DNA of 64,000 bases from Chloroflexota bacterium (GCA_902810755.1 CADDYT010000001.1:1-64000); one strand, 5' to 3'; positions 8,568 through 17,878 are shown, numbered from the stretch's first letter. Numbers and translations are program-made. Notes: generated from the sequence alone by a model not told the origin.

Positions 8568-9938
8568 CTATGTCCTCGATCCTGCGGACGATGACGATGT
8601 TGAGCGTTGTCTGTGCGAGACGATCAACGGTGCCTTGCCGCTGGCGTTCCTGGGGATGGCCGCCACCCGTTGGATATGGAGAGGCGGGACGATCGCCCCT
8701 TGTGCAGCCAAAGCCTGGTACAGCGCATCGACGAGCGTCGCCTCGTGCAGGCTCTCCGATGCTCCACTCAAGAGCATCTGTAAGCCGTCCTGTTCTTGCA
8801 CCACTTGCCAACCACTCACCGGGACGGTATCCATCACCCGGTGAAACACATGCGGGATAACCGCGACTTCCCCGCCTTGACGGGCCGGGAAATGCAGCAC
8901 TTCCGGCGCGCGTCCCTCGATCCCCTCCAGCAGGGCGAAAGGCCGACCGCAGGAACACGATGACACGCGAGCACGGCTGACGCGGTCGCTGACCTCATAG
9001 CGAATGAGCGGCTGCGTGCGGATGAAGAGGACGGTGAGCAGCACTTTCTCCCCGTACACGCCCGGCGGGACAGGGCGGTTGTGTGCATCGACCACATCCT
9101 CGAAGAGATGCAGGCCGCGATGCGCGGTGCATTCGGCTGCCAGCACGCCGCTCTCGGTAGCCGCGTAGATGTTGAAGAGCCGGGTGTGCCAGGCCTGCTC
9201 GATGCGCCGCCGCGTGTCCTGGGTCAGGGTCTCGGATGCACTGAAGATGAAGCGCGGCGTGATGCGCAGCCGCCCCTGGCGCTGCTCTTCGGCCAGCACG
9301 CGCATGATGGAGGCATAGCCGGCCATCATGTCCGGCTGCCACGCGTTGAGTTGCTGCACCAGCGTCTCGACGGGATCACTGGCCGACAACTGCAGACGCG
9401 GCAGCATCTGCCCCTGCACCATGGCGGGAATCTGTGAGGACATATGGCCGGAAGCGGTCGAGGCAATGATCGCGGCTTTGCTGTCAGGGGTCACGTCGGC
9501 CCAGGCGGGAAAGCGCGCGAAGCCTGCCGCCAGATGCGCCCCTTCGGCCTGGCTGGCCAGAAAGACACCGGGCTGACCAGTACTGCCGGAGGTGGCCATC
9601 ACCCGGTAGCGGTTGAGAAAGCGTCCCTGCCCAGCTGGATGTGTGAGGTACTGGCGCACCTCATCGAGGTGAATGGAGCGATCGGTGACCAGGTCATCGA
9701 AGTACTCCATGAGCATCGCCTTTGTCAGGACCGGCAGTTCATGCAGGGGACGATCCATGAGACCCCGGTGGAAACGCTGATAGAAGGGCGAGTGCGCGTA
9801 GGCATACTCGCGGCAGGCGTGCAGAGCACGCGCCTGGTACTCCTCGAGAGGCTTTCGTGTCCAACGATCGTGCTGCAAGAAGGGATCAGGATCATTGGCT
9901 TGCAGGGAATGGACGTGAGGCAAAGCATTGGTTGACAT
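8568..9938 (-). CDS. PaaK-like AMP-forming ligase (phenylacetate-CoA ligase/F390 synthetase family)
   Basis: About 456 residues with the layout of phenylacetate-CoA ligase and coenzyme F390 synthetase. The P-loop equivalent is ATSGSTGQPGVFLAS, the adenylation core YAATESGVLAAECTAHRG gives the YxxTE motif, and a C-terminal RNASGKAPLIVSH contains the expected late lysine. Enzymes of this family activate a carboxylate or phosphate as an adenylate and transfer it to CoA or another acceptor. The N-terminal LEEYQARALHACREYAYAHS plus FYQRFHRGL is typical of PaaK relatives. ATG 9938 has GGAG six nt before it and is preferred over the overlapping ATG at 9944. It is the last gene of a minus-strand run beginning at 11156. 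With unknown small genes upstream, the substrate cannot be deduced. Confidence 0.78.
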   Translation of the reverse strand: MSTNALPHVHSLQANDPDPFLQHDRWTRKPLEEYQARALHACREYAYAHSPFYQRFHRGLMDRPLHELPVLTKAMLMEYFDDLVTDRSIHLDEVRQYLTHPAGQGRFLNRYRVMATSGSTGQPGVFLASQAEGAHLAAGFARFPAWADVTPDSKAAIIASTASGHMSSQIPAMVQGQMLPRLQLSASDPVETLVQQLNAWQPDMMAGYASIMRVLAEEQRQGRLRITPRFIFSASETLTQDTRRRIEQAWHTRLFNIYAATESGVLAAECTAHRGLHLFEDVVDAHNRPVPPGVYGEKVLLTVLFIRTQPLIRYEVSDRVSRARVSSCSCGRPFALLEGIEGRAPEVLHFPARQGGEVAVIPHVFHRVMDTVPVSGWQVVQEQDGLQMLLSGASESLHEATLVDALYQALAAQGAIVPPLHIQRVAAIPRNASGKAPLIVSHRQRSTSSSSAGSRT

Positions 9939-9962
9939 GGTCATCTCCTTTCTGATCTGACG

Positions 9963-10313
9963 CTAGAACATGCAAAAAGGCATCCAGCCCTGGTCCTTTG
10001 CATCTTGAGAAGGTTCAGAGCAGACACTGGATGATTGTGTCCTGTCCTGCCAGACAGGGTCGTCCGGGTCAATGCCCAGCCGACGACAGAGGTCCGGGAA
10101 ACTGGCGCAGAACTTGCGGCAGTTCCAGGTGTCGCCCTGTTCATGCAGCAGATGTAGCACGACGAGCCAACCTCGTTTGCCCCACCACTTCCATCTGCGG
10201 CGAGGATACACCTCGATGCGCAAGAGTCCTCGCCTGGTGGTGGTCACTGGACGCTGTTCTCTTGAAGCGAGATGGCTCATTTCAGCGCCGGTGTGCTTCA
10301 TCGTTTCTATCAT
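9963..10313 (-). CDS. Small protein of unknown function
   Basis: A polypeptide of about 116 residues, rich in Arg and Trp in its first half (RRRWKWWGKRGWLVVLHLLH), followed by NCRKFCASFPDLCRRLGIDP, which holds three of its cysteines. I do not recognise the family. ATG 10313 is chosen because AGGAAG lies eight nt upstream; the frame is open to 10355. It lies only 24 nt ahead of the PaaK-like gene and 45 nt after the gene at 10359, so it fits in the same transcript. The cysteine pattern (CxxxC...C) might bind a metal but this is only a possibility. Confidence 0.5.
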   Translation of the reverse strand: MIETMKHTGAEMSHLASREQRPVTTTRRGLLRIEVYPRRRWKWWGKRGWLVVLHLLHEQGDTWNCRKFCASFPDLCRRLGIDPDDPVWQDRTQSSSVCSEPSQDAKDQGWMPFCMF

Positions 10314-10358
10314 ACCTTTTCTTCCTTTCCATTCGACACGGCTCAGTTCCGACACAGA

Positions 10359-10892
10359 CTATGGCAGGAGTTCCCCGCGCTGGATGCGGGCAAGTAGTCG
10401 CACCCAGGCGAGGGCCTGCGATACAGACAGCGGGAGAGCAAAGGCATACGGGCCATCGTGGTCGTCACCTGCACCCTCTTCCATGACTCTGCGCTGTTGT
10501 TCCAATGCAGGTTCGCGTATTTCGTCGGAAGCCATAACTGCTTGGCCACCTTTGGTCCACAACGCGTGCGTTGCGACAGCGACGGAGGTGCTTTCCCGCT
10601 GCTCTTGCCTTCCCCACAAAGAGGTCTGTTGTGCTCCCAGTGAAGGGTGGATCAGCCGCTCCTGGAGAAACTGGGTCGCTGTGACTGCGCCGGACTCCAG
10701 GCCGGCGTTCGCCCGTCTGAGCATCTCGTTCAGATGCTCGCGCGAGGGAGCAGAACAAACCAGCAGGCGATCGTGTGGAAGAGCCTGATAGAGCCGAAGA
10801 AGCTGCAGTACGGTCCCCAGCGAACTGAGGACCGTTGATGTCCAGTGCCAGTCCGGCGATGTATTTGACCTCCTGGCGAGACGATAATACAT
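10359..10892 (-). CDS. Conserved-looking hypothetical protein
   Basis: A 177-residue soluble protein without a domain I can name. The middle part reads VLQLLRLYQALPHDRLLVCS and then SREHLNEMLRRANAGLESG, a regular helical pattern with good amphipathicity, followed by a charged segment and a C-terminal helix SQALAWVRLLARIQRGELLP. The ATG at 10892 has GGGAGG six nt before it. It starts three nt after the stop of the small gene at 10896, implying translational coupling. Another frame over the first 40 codons is also open, but this frame gives better protein character over most of the length. Confidence 0.55.
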   Translation of the reverse strand: MYYRLARRSNTSPDWHWTSTVLSSLGTVLQLLRLYQALPHDRLLVCSAPSREHLNEMLRRANAGLESGAVTATQFLQERLIHPSLGAQQTSLWGRQEQRESTSVAVATHALWTKGGQAVMASDEIREPALEQQRRVMEEGAGDDHDGPYAFALPLSVSQALAWVRLLARIQRGELLP

Positions 10893-10895
10893 CCA

Positions 10896-11156
10896 CTACC
10901 TCCCTATTCCTTGTAATTCAGGCGCTTGAACCGGCTCTTCCCTGCTCTCAACGAAAAACTCCTCCCTGCGCTCGACCCGCCGCGTACCGGTGCTGGGGAT
11001 CGTGAAGCACTTCCTCACTCCTGCAAAAAGATGCCGCACCCTGCCGGTACGACGCCGGCTTGCCTGTTTGAGCAATCGCTGCTGTTCTGCCTCGTGGAGC
11101 AGGCGTTGCTGGTGCTCAAACACTTGTTTTTCGTCCAATTGCATGTGTGGTAACAT
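10896..11156 (-). CDS. Small basic coiled-coil protein, unknown function
   Basis: An 86-residue protein from the ATG at 11156. Residues about 3-35 are a Gln/Glu/Leu-rich amphipathic helix (LDEKQVFEHQQRLLHEAEQQ) suited to coiled-coil formation, followed by a basic stretch with RRRTGRVRHLFAG. The start has AAAGGAGC seven nt upstream; the same GGAGC can pair with GCTCCT just upstream (11163-11181), which could mask the ribosome-binding site. It is the first gene of the minus-strand run 11156 to 8568 ending in the PaaK-like ligase. No family recognised. Confidence 0.5.
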   Translation of the reverse strand: MLPHMQLDEKQVFEHQQRLLHEAEQQRLLKQASRRRTGRVRHLFAGVRKCFTIPSTGTRRVERREEFFVESREEPVQAPELQGIGR

Positions 11157-12009
11157 GAGATTGCTCCTTTCTAGGAGGAGCATAAGACACACATGCGTTT
11201 GTCACTTAACACCGACTTATCATCTCTTCATCAAGCATTTTCAGGTTCGCCGGCATATCTTTCTTTCCTGGTGTCAGCTTCTTCCTTCGACCTATTTCGC
11301 CGACCCCGCCCTCTCATTCCATGGTTGTAACTGATGCTGATATGGGTGGCTTTGCGTTTTTGTCTTCAAACGTATACAAACCATGACAGAAGAAAGCAGA
11401 CCACCATCATTTGTCTCAAAATGTATACATTTGGCGACCATCTACTCCATCCAATGTGGCCGCGCATCGATCGATGCAGTATCGGGAAGAGCAACACGCA
11501 GATTTTTTGGCTTTTTGATCGTGACAACCATGATGAGGCTCGAATGGCTTGTCAACCGTTTCGTCGTCTCCAGCAGCTTCATGCCACTTTCAAGACTGAT
11601 AAGGGATGCACGGAGATCGTAGTGGCCACGATCACTTACGGCTCCAATTTCTCCATTGTTTTCCTGATACGATGTCTGACAGCCGGCCTATTTTGTCAGA
11701 CATCTTGACGATTGTCTCCAACGATGTCAGACATCGCACATGCTCAAGAACACGTGTGCTATAATAGGCGAGGATGGTACTCCTTCGCAGAGTAATGCTG
11801 TGTCAGCTCATGACAAAGTTCCTCAAGAGCAGAGTGTACGCCAAAGGAAGTCCATCTCTTCCAGTAGAGAGCCGGCTGACCGGTACACATGAGTCCCACA
11901 CTGTTGGGCACCACGAGAGAAATGCACGATGACCATCGTGCATGCAACGGTTGGACGAAGCGAGATGACAGCCGGTTGAAGCAGACGGTAGCAGAAAGGA
12001 GAGCGACAG
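11157..12009. other. Intergenic region between divergent genes
   Basis: About 850 bp without a convincing gene, lower in GC than its neighbours. It holds an RBS-masking hairpin for the minus-strand operon at its left edge and, at 11671-11736, three copies of a TGTCAGACATC-type motif followed by a TATAAT hexamer at 11760-11765. Short open frames here have no ribosome-binding site or protein-like composition. Confidence 0.6.
11671..11765 (+). promoter_or_regulatory. Triple operator and promoter upstream of the YgiT-like gene
   Basis: CGATGTCAGACATCG at 11722-11736 is a 15-bp palindrome with 7-bp perfect arms around one central base. Most of the same site recurs as GATGTCTGACA at 11671-11681 and TGTCAGACATC at 11694-11704. 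A TATAAT at 11760-11765 follows, so the palindrome would sit at or just before the -35 position. This arrangement suits an operator for a dimeric repressor or activator controlling the plus-strand gene at 12010. Confidence 0.5.
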
Positions 12010-12324
12010 ATGCTTGAACACATCATACCCAGTTTCTCTGCCCCCTCGACCTGTGGTCGCGATCAGGGCATGCAACGTCTGGTGGCTTCGATGCGAGCTG
12101 TGCCGTTTCGGCGGATCGGGCCCGTAGCGGGCATCGAGGTGGTAGGCATTCCGGCACTCCAGTGCCAGGTCTGCGGGGAGCAGAGCTACGATCTCACCCT
12201 GCTCGCACATATCGAAAGTGTCTTGCACAGGCGTGTCGAGCGGGGAGATGTGCGGGCATCGTATCTGTTTGAGCAGTTGATCACTGAACTCAGAGCGGGT
12301 GCAGAGCCTCAAGAAGAGAAGTGA
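12010..12324 (+). CDS. YgiT-type zinc-finger-like small protein
   Basis: A 104-residue protein whose centre, GIEVVGIPALQCQVCGEQSY, matches the second half of YgiT/MqsA-type zinc-finger domains (VPxxxCxxCGE). The first CxxC pair of that domain is absent, so a four-cysteine zinc site cannot form within one chain. Family members act as antitoxins or as small DNA-binding proteins. No toxin gene is next to it: the next gene downstream is the IS5 transposase. The start has AAGGAGAGCGACAG upstream, a good ribosome-binding site. It is probably governed by the operator cluster at 11671-11736. Confidence 0.45.
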   Translation: MLEHIIPSFSAPSTCGRDQGMQRLVASMRAVPFRRIGPVAGIEVVGIPALQCQVCGEQSYDLTLLAHIESVLHRRVERGDVRASYLFEQLITELRAGAEPQEEK

Positions 12325-12437
12325 GTCCTGACCACTTCACTAGAGTTGATCAGTTTGCGCACTCGGCAGATACTCACATGCAGATTTATCTCAGCAATAA
12401 TGTTAAAAGCGGCCTGTTGCTTTGAGGCTCAGTTCTA

Positions 12438-13296
12438 GAGCCTGTTAGGGATTCGAGTTGGAAGCCATGCTAAAATAGTGGCATGAGTCCGAGAAATCCC
12501 TATCCAAGCGATGTGAGCGACGACGAATGGGCCTTCGTCGCGCCCTATCTGACGTTGTTGTCCGAAGATGCTGGACAACGGCATGACGAGTTGCGAGAAG
12601 TCTATAACGGCTTGCGCTGGATCGTGCGCACGGGAGCGACCTGGCGCATGATGCCGCATGATCTGCCGCCTTGGTACATCGTCTATCAACAGACCCAGCG
12701 CTGGTTGGCGGCAGGGGTCTTCGACGCGATGGTCGAGGACTTGCGCCTGCTGTTGCGCGGGATTAAAGGACGCAAAGGCCAACCCAGCGCTGCCATCTTT
12801 GATAGCCGTGTGCTGCAATCGACGCCTGAGAGTGGCGGCCATGCGGGCTATGATGGCGCCAAGCGGCGCAAGGGCAGCAAAGTGCATGTGGCCGTCGATA
12901 CCCTGGGCCATCTGCTGACCTTGCTGGTCACGCCAGCCAATGAGCAAGATCGGGCGCAAGTGGGCGAACTGGCCCAACGAGTACAGCAAGCCACTGGCGA
13001 GTCGGTGCAACTGGCCTTCGTCGATGCCGGCTACACGGGAGAGCCTGCCGCCCAAGCGGCCAGTGCGCAAGGCATGCAACTGGAAGTGGTCAAGCTGCCC
13101 GAGGCCAAACGTGGCTTCGTCTTGCTGCCTCGCCTCTGGGTGGTGGAACGCTCCTTTGCCTGGGTCGCGCGTTTCCGTCGCCTGGCTCGCGATTATGAGC
13201 GCCTTCCGGCTACCGTCGCCGGGCTGCACCTGGTGGTTTTTGCTTGCTTGATGCTTCATCAGTTTATTCACTTCAGCTTGAGTCCCTAACAGGCTC
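12438..13296 (+). mobile_element. IS5-family insertion sequence, complete
   Basis: An 859-bp element bounded by perfect inverted ends GAGCCTGTTAGGGA at the left (12438-12451) and its complement TCCCTAACAGGCTC at the right (13283-13296), with TA on each side as the likely target duplication. It carries one intact transposase gene, whose TAA stop lies inside the right inverted repeat. It sits between genes and breaks no visible reading frame. Intact ends and frame suggest recent arrival. Confidence 0.9.
12483..13289 (+). CDS. IS5-family DDE transposase
   Basis: A 268-residue transposase that cuts and rejoins the element ends. The N-terminal DUF4096-like part reads SDDEWAFVAPYL and GLRWIVRTGATWRMMPHDLP. 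The RNase-H-like catalytic domain shows the three acidic residues in AAIFDSRV, LAFVDAGYTGE and LWVVERSFAWVARFRRLARD, the last being the Y/W-rich E motif of the family. The length is normal for single-ORF members. The frame is intact, so the protein is probably active. Confidence 0.93.
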   Translation: MSPRNPYPSDVSDDEWAFVAPYLTLLSEDAGQRHDELREVYNGLRWIVRTGATWRMMPHDLPPWYIVYQQTQRWLAAGVFDAMVEDLRLLLRGIKGRKGQPSAAIFDSRVLQSTPESGGHAGYDGAKRRKGSKVHVAVDTLGHLLTLLVTPANEQDRAQVGELAQRVQQATGESVQLAFVDAGYTGEPAAQAASAQGMQLEVVKLPEAKRGFVLLPRLWVVERSFAWVARFRRLARDYERLPATVAGLHLVVFACLMLHQFIHFSLSP

Positions 13297-13403
13297 TAAA
13301 GATGGCATTCAAAAAGATGTCCGATAAGAGCTAAAAGTCGAAGCAAGGTATTAAAATACAGACTATATCCTATTATAAAGGACAATACCAACACTGAATG
13401 TTT

Positions 13404-16400
13404 TTAGTCTTCATTCAAACGTAATACCTGACCAAGTAATAAACGAGAGGTTACACGCGCCATCACTATCAGTGCTAGACCACAGGTACTAATCAGTACA
13501 AGAAACATGAGAGGGAGAGATGACGGCACGACAATTTGTGTTGCCAGCGCTGTTTGCAGGGCGAAAAACTGCTGATTGCTCAGAGCCGAGTTACTATTTG
13601 TGAACGTGAGGACAGGGATAACAGAGAAAATGAGCAGAGCCCCAAATCCCACACCTAACAGGAAAGCCGTGATATAGACAATAACCTGTTCCCAGAACAA
13701 CATGCCTATCATCTGTCTGGTGGTAATCCCCAATGCTTGTAACAAGGCGAAGTTCATCAGGCGCGTGGAAGCACTCAACCAGGAGGTCAGTAAACCACCT
13801 ATGAATGCAAGCACCAGTGCGACAGCTGTACCCAGACCCAGAACACCTTGTAGGACCACATAAAGAGGGTCGGATTGCAACGTAGCAAGGAATAAACGTC
13901 TGTCTACAACATTGGTAAGGTGATAGCGTGGGTTGGTGAGTGCGGTACGGATATTCATGACTGAAGCTGCATCGCTCCGGGTATGGAGCCATACATGGTT
14001 GAGTGGCGGGGGAGTAATCGGCCCTATCCAGTTACTCTCTTGCTTTGCATCCTGGACAAAAATACGTGCATACGTTTGATAATCAACCAGTACCCCTCCC
14101 GCTATCAAAAAACCGCCTCCACCACTCGACGTATTCAGGTCATTGATCGTCGGAATATGGTTTACGACGCCGACGATCATGCAATTCATCGCTGAACCGG
14201 ATGCATTGTTCAAGAGAATGGTGAAGATGGAACCAACATGCAGGAGCAGCTTATCAAGTGTTGTTTGATCGACGATAGCAGGAACGACATCCGTTGGAAC
14301 GGCTGATTGTCGTAAAGAGACTAGCTTCGAGAGAAGTGGACGCGCCTGACGATACGCTTGTTGAGAAGGCCAGATCACAGTGCTCCCAAAGCTCACTGCA
14401 TCAACTTCCCGAATATCCATATTCAGGGCAGCCGTGCCCCCAGTTCCTTGCTCGACACGCCCCACACTGGAGGAAAGCACCCCCGGAAGGGTTTGATATT
14501 GCTTGAGCAATTGCGAGAGGGAAACGCCTGCAGGAACAGAGCCGAGATCTGCGCTAAAGTCTGCTCCTGTCTCGTCATTCACCAGCGTCTGAATATGCCC
14601 GGTTTCTGTCGCAGTGTAAACCAGCGCAAACAAGAGAAACATGACGCTCAGCGAGAGCAATACGGTCAGCCGCATTGCGTGCCGGGGTGAGCGTGCCATC
14701 TGAGCGAAGGCCAGCATCGAGGCGACACCGCGTCCTCGTGCTGCCAGGCGTGCCGCCAGGAGGAAGAGGAGAGGAAACAGGCGAGCGAACAGGAACAAAC
14801 ATGCCGCAATGAGAAAAAAAGGCGCAATCAATGATAATGGGGACGTTATCAGCACAGCAACAACCGGTGATAGGACATTGCCGATACTGGTGACATACAG
14901 TGAAAACAGGTATCCAACGAGAGCAATAACGCCTGCGATCATGTCGAAGGAAAGAAGCTGCAATACTCCCTTTCTGCTCCGGCGTGCCTGCTCGCGACGA
15001 AGGGCAAGCACATTACTATGCGTCGTCAAGAAGAGCGTTCCCCCCATTGTTACAAGTGAAACGACCACGACACCAAGCCCGTAGGGGAGAACTTCCCCTA
15101 TCGCTTGAAGTGGAGCCTGGATCACGACATCGAGTGCATCGAGTTCCGAGACAGGTAGCGCATGCCTTGTCAAGATAATTGTGGTGAGGAGCGAGAGAGG
15201 AAGGCCAATGAGAAGAGCAAGCAAGCCAGGATCGCTATTTTGTAGAAAGACTGCGCCAAACACCTGTCCTTGACTGGCTCCCCGGCTTCGAACAAGAGCA
15301 ATGGTATTAGCCTGGCTATCTACCAGAATGATGGTTAGCAGGCTCACAAAGAAGAGAACGAGCACAAGGGCGAGCAACGTAAATACGGTGACAGGGATAC
15401 GCGCTACATCTATGCGTGTCTGAAACTGTTCCAGGGTACCTGGTGAACTGCTACCATTGAGGAGCGGACTGGAGATATTGACTTGTGAAAGGAAAGGATA
15501 GGGTGGAATAGCGCCACCAGGACCAAAAGCCAGAGAGCCATATAAGCTATCTATCGCCGATTGCAGAGCCATAAAGCGATGAAGAAGCGGATCAAGGTCG
15601 TTGATGGAAACATTGGCAAAATTGAAGTGGTAATACCAGAGAAGCGTGTAACCTGGAGAACTAGGAGAGAGCGCAGCACTGTCAGGAGCAGGAAGGTCAT
15701 CGAAGAAGGTAAGTAGTGCATCGTCAGAAACAAGGAGCATATACTGGTACTGCGGTGCTGTCTGCTCGTTCGTGATGGGAGTGGGGTTAAAGTCATTTCC
15801 ATGCCAGTATGGGACCTGTGTAGAAGGAACGCGAAAGAGTCCAACAAGGCGTACAGTCACCTGCTCGCTCTGTTGAGAACCTTGCTCACGTAAGCTTAAC
15901 GAAAGCGTGAACGTTGAGCCAATCTGCACATGCAATTGTGTCGCTGTCTGCTGCGTCATCATCACTTCCAGTTCGTGAGCAGGAGCATGCGTAATATGCG
16001 CTTGCCGCCCCTGAACAATTGTCAGGTGAGCTGCTGCTTGTTGCATCGAAGTTCCATAGACAGTGACGAAGGTATTCTCTCTGAAAGGCAAGAATGAAAA
16101 GTCTTGAACCAGGAGCGATGATTGTTCAAATGAAATAGTGTTTCCCAGATAGCGATGAAGTAAGCCCTCAAATTGTTGATGAACCGATTGTGCAATCGGT
16201 GTCGAGAGGCGTTCGGTAGCCGTATTCACCGTGATTTCCGCGCTTTGTGGAGTTGCCCGAAAGGTATTCCGTAATCCTGCGGTCGTCATCACTGTAGAAA
16301 AGAGGGGAATGGTACATGCGAGTACAACAGCAAGAAGCATTCCCAGAGTCATTACCAGAAGCAAAATCCATGTTGGGCGTAGCCGCCAGGCCGCCAATGT

Positions 16401-16415
16401 TAGTATTGCTAACAT
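13404..16415 (-). CDS. FtsX-like ABC transporter permease, single large chain
   Basis: A permease of about 1003 residues with the duplicated MacB/FtsX layout: an N-terminal membrane helix (WILLLVMTLGMLLAVVLACT), a large extracytoplasmic domain, a helix bundle around FTLLALVLVLFFVSLLTIIL with IALVRSRGASQGQVFG typical of FtsX-domain proteins, a second bundle, a second extracytoplasmic domain, and a C-terminal bundle ending IVMARVTSRLLLGQVLRLNED. Such permeases work with a separate ATPase in lipoprotein or peptide handling or as mechanotransmitters. No ATPase gene is adjacent. ATG 16415 has AAGGAA nine nt upstream and starts directly at the first membrane segment; a TTG at 16460 with GGAG is an alternative. 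A 10-bp hairpin (16394-16418) covers the ATG. It is single and monocistronic as far as seen. Confidence 0.8.
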   Translation of the reverse strand: MLAILTLAAWRLRPTWILLLVMTLGMLLAVVLACTIPLFSTVMTTAGLRNTFRATPQSAEITVNTATERLSTPIAQSVHQQFEGLLHRYLGNTISFEQSSLLVQDFSFLPFRENTFVTVYGTSMQQAAAHLTIVQGRQAHITHAPAHELEVMMTQQTATQLHVQIGSTFTLSLSLREQGSQQSEQVTVRLVGLFRVPSTQVPYWHGNDFNPTPITNEQTAPQYQYMLLVSDDALLTFFDDLPAPDSAALSPSSPGYTLLWYYHFNFANVSINDLDPLLHRFMALQSAIDSLYGSLAFGPGGAIPPYPFLSQVNISSPLLNGSSSPGTLEQFQTRIDVARIPVTVFTLLALVLVLFFVSLLTIILVDSQANTIALVRSRGASQGQVFGAVFLQNSDPGLLALLIGLPLSLLTTIILTRHALPVSELDALDVVIQAPLQAIGEVLPYGLGVVVVSLVTMGGTLFLTTHSNVLALRREQARRSRKGVLQLLSFDMIAGVIALVGYLFSLYVTSIGNVLSPVVAVLITSPLSLIAPFFLIAACLFLFARLFPLLFLLAARLAARGRGVASMLAFAQMARSPRHAMRLTVLLSLSVMFLLFALVYTATETGHIQTLVNDETGADFSADLGSVPAGVSLSQLLKQYQTLPGVLSSSVGRVEQGTGGTAALNMDIREVDAVSFGSTVIWPSQQAYRQARPLLSKLVSLRQSAVPTDVVPAIVDQTTLDKLLLHVGSIFTILLNNASGSAMNCMIVGVVNHIPTINDLNTSSGGGGFLIAGGVLVDYQTYARIFVQDAKQESNWIGPITPPPLNHVWLHTRSDAASVMNIRTALTNPRYHLTNVVDRRLFLATLQSDPLYVVLQGVLGLGTAVALVLAFIGGLLTSWLSASTRLMNFALLQALGITTRQMIGMLFWEQVIVYITAFLLGVGFGALLIFSVIPVLTFTNSNSALSNQQFFALQTALATQIVVPSSLPLMFLVLISTCGLALIVMARVTSRLLLGQVLRLNED

Positions 16416-16418
16416 TGG
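16394..16418 (-). promoter_or_regulatory. Hairpin over the FtsX-like start codon
   Basis: CCAATGTTAG and CTAACATTGG form a perfect 10-bp inverted repeat around TATTG. In the minus-strand mRNA it includes the ATG at 16415 and the first codons. If ATG 16415 is the start, this hairpin could reduce initiation; if TTG 16460 is the start it is simply within the coding region. Confidence 0.35.
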
Positions 16419-16460
16419 GAAACGTTCCTTACGTTGATCATATTTCGGTATTGTTTTCAA

Positions 16461-17554
16461 CGAAAGCTCCTGGTGAGTTCATAGAAAGACTGTTCATCTT
16501 CAATATACAATATTTCAGCATCGAATAGGTGCAATATGATTCAATGCTATGTAAGCTGGGCAGGGGAAAAGATGCTCCAGCCTCACTTGGAGAGTGAATA
16601 CCCCTCTCATCACTTCCATGATGTTTTCAGATGCCTCTTCAAGTCTCAGCGTTCCTCATAAAGGTTCCTATCTGCATCTCTCGTCCGCTACTCTGCCCTT
16701 AGGGGCAAAGTGAATTGCTATCTGACTTGTTACGCCTCTTTGTGCTTCAACTAGGCCAATGTAGCGTATGCATTGCAGAATGCTTACCAGAGCTAGCCGC
16801 CCTGGGGAGAGCGCTGGTTGACCATCAGGAGGAAATAAAGCCGTAAATTAGGCATCAGTGTAGATCGGATCCAACAGATCGTGTAGACGCATCAGTGCTT
16901 TCCTCCTGGGAAAGGCCGCATGAGTGCATTTCCTCTGGGAGAGGATTCACTTCTTATGGTTTCAGAGACATCGCTTTTCTCCTCATTTGCTAGGCGCTTT
17001 CCCCTACAAGTCCGCGTTTCTTGCTATCCTGGTAGAGATCTTCTCCCCTGTATCCTCCTCTGACAGGGATTCGCCAGCAGTATCTTTACAACTGTAGTTC
17101 ACACTTAAAGAGGGGATGGTTGCAAAATCTGATGAATGTTCTGCCCTTAGTCAGTTAGTTACCTGCTCAGGGAAAAAGAATCCCCCATCCATCGATGGGT
17201 GAGCTATCTGTTCGTGGGGTTTGTCAGTCCAAGTAAGTCACTTACCTGCAAGTGCATGCTCAAAAACAACCGACTAAGTGCTTCAACCCCATAATATTTG
17301 TGGTTTCTGTGTTAGACAAGCTACTCCATATAAGCAGGGAGTTCTACAGAAAATTGTGCTCTTTTGACGCACCAAATCGGTCACTTCGTACTGATTTTGG
17401 ATATCCTTTTCTTGTACAATTGTTCTAGCAAATAGGCTCTCTCTAGTTTACATGGAACCAGATGAAAGCGATTGCGAACTATTGAGCCAACGGGAAGCAG
17501 CTTCACTGGTCCTGAAGCGAATACTTTTCAGCTTGCAGAGAGACGGTTTCATAC
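16461..17554. other. Intergenic region, no gene seen
   Basis: About 1.1 kb with no reading frame of protein-like composition. There is an AT-rich stretch near 16500-16530 that may hold the promoter for the permease, a pair of related segments near 16890-16950 with CTTTCCTCCTGGGAAAG-type hairpins, and a short hairpin CCCATC-CATC-GATGGG at 17184-17199. None is a recognised RNA family. Confidence 0.5.
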
Positions 17555-17878
17555 ATGAGTTCCTTCATGGATGTACAGGACCAAAAGTTGCTCCCTGATA
17601 ATAAACAAAGTTTCGTGGAGAAGTATATGACAGCAGTACGGGAAATGACTTCTGTCAAAAGGAAGCGTTTGCTCAAAACCTTCGGCCCTTTTCCGGCAGG
17701 TTATACGCACGACGACCTGGAACGCTTTCTCGATCTGCTCTATGGCATGTACAGCCACGTCTATAGCTCGGCTGAATTGCGTCAAATCATCGTGAGTGAT
17801 CCTTTTGACCGTTCGGAAACGCCTCGCCGGCTCAAACTCACGGAGCTTGCTGAATGGCTTGAGGCACTTGTCGCCTAA
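17555..17878 (+). CDS. Small conserved protein, paralogue of the gene at 24358
   Basis: A 107-residue protein of unknown function. Its second half, RKRLLKTFGPFPAGYTHDDL and then ERFLDLLYGMYSHVY, is nearly identical to the protein at 24358-24609; both end with a DPFDR segment and a leucine-rich helix (ELAEWLEALVA). The N-terminal 30 residues differ. The two copies lie on opposite strands and flank the cluster of three recombinases, which suggests they travel with it. It precedes the VapBC-like pair by about 190 nt. The start has only a weak GAGAG ahead; an internal start is possible. Confidence 0.6.
   Translation: MSSFMDVQDQKLLPDNKQSFVEKYMTAVREMTSVKRKRLLKTFGPFPAGYTHDDLERFLDLLYGMYSHVYSSAELRQIIVSDPFDRSETPRRLKLTELAEWLEALVA

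Noticed and set aside
10465..10896. Alternative gene in another frame over 10359-10892
   Set aside because: Its first 25 codons look plausible, but the rest is Arg/Ser-rich noise, whereas the chosen frame keeps regular helices throughout.
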